Below are positions 63,961 to 64,000 of a DNA stretch of 64,000 bases, one piece after another. The notes under the pieces are model-generated. The model was given only the letters and a program-made list of their open reading frames with translations, did not search any database and was not told where the DNA came from. Within the stretch, counting starts at the first letter, position 1; each line of letters starts with the position of its first letter. This DNA comes from Odontocerum albicorne. Its lineage: Eukaryota > Arthropoda > Insecta > Trichoptera > Odontoceridae. The translations under genes and the position numbers were made by a program. The stretch covers positions 4,553,723 to 4,617,722 of the forward strand of contig OX463842.1 in NCBI GenBank assembly GCA_949825065.1, given 5' to 3'.

Positions 63961-64000
63961 TATTCACAGATTAAAATAATAAACAATTATGCGTAAGGAA

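Overview
This is an AT-rich animal genomic window, most plausibly from an insect. It carries almost no recognisable host gene and a dense, nested collection of transposable-element remnants and tandem repeats. The insect assignment is inference. It rests on the mix of mariner, hAT, piggyBac-like, PIF/Harbinger, Helitron, Penelope-like, RTE-like and CR1/Jockey-like elements, on tRNA-derived SINEs, and on the lack of operons or close-packed ORFs. The one strong host-gene candidate is an internal coding exon on the minus strand (22630-22939). It has a polypyrimidine tract, an AG acceptor, 102 uninterrupted codons and a perfect GTAAGT donor.

Layout. 1-5.6 kb: ends of non-LTR elements, two TTAA-flanked MITEs, a Penelope-like 3' end, and a LINE interrupted by a MITE with perfect 46-bp inverted repeats. 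6.5-7.3 kb: a Harbinger MITE (TTA duplications) abutting a second MITE. 8-11 kb: a decayed LINE, a deleted DDE transposon and a TTAA-flanked element. 13-19 kb: LINE and SINE remnants, second Harbinger and 0.6-kb MITE copies. 19.4 kb: a 290-bp (AT)n tract. 22.6 kb: the candidate host exon. 24 kb: the 3' end of a Helitron. 25.3-26.6 kb: a hAT element containing a fold-back mariner. 27-33.7 kb: paired inverted repeats and a four-deep nest (SINE, hAT, solo LTR, LINE). 33-35 kb: palindromes related to the Penelope-like end. 36-37 kb and 40-41 kb: minisatellites. 38-46 kb: more 0.6-kb MITEs, one with a CTAG duplication inside a mariner. 47.6-48.7 kb: an LTR with primer-binding site, then a hAT remnant. 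49.6-50.3 kb: a 70-bp array with higher-order structure. 52-55 kb: a MITE, truncated mariner, LINE and MITE chain and a second mariner. 56-64 kb: MITEs, minisatellites and two inverted copies of one LINE.

How the elements relate. The CR1/Jockey-like LINE (called B here) and the tRNA-derived SINE share about 50 nt of 3' tail with a small hairpin, so LINE B is the likely mobiliser of the SINE. The SINE copies I could orient all lie on the minus strand. The 0.6-kb TTAA MITE (called M) is present six times. Several insertions give relative dates: LINE B went into MITE M, MITE M into a mariner, a mariner into a hAT, and a hAT into a SINE. Three loci (5.1 kb, 25.7-26.3 kb, 61.7-63.5 kb) could make long double-stranded RNA if transcribed.

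Limits. Family assignments come from reading translated motifs and terminal sequences by eye. Ends without a clear target-site duplication are approximate, and many decayed fragments may have been missed.
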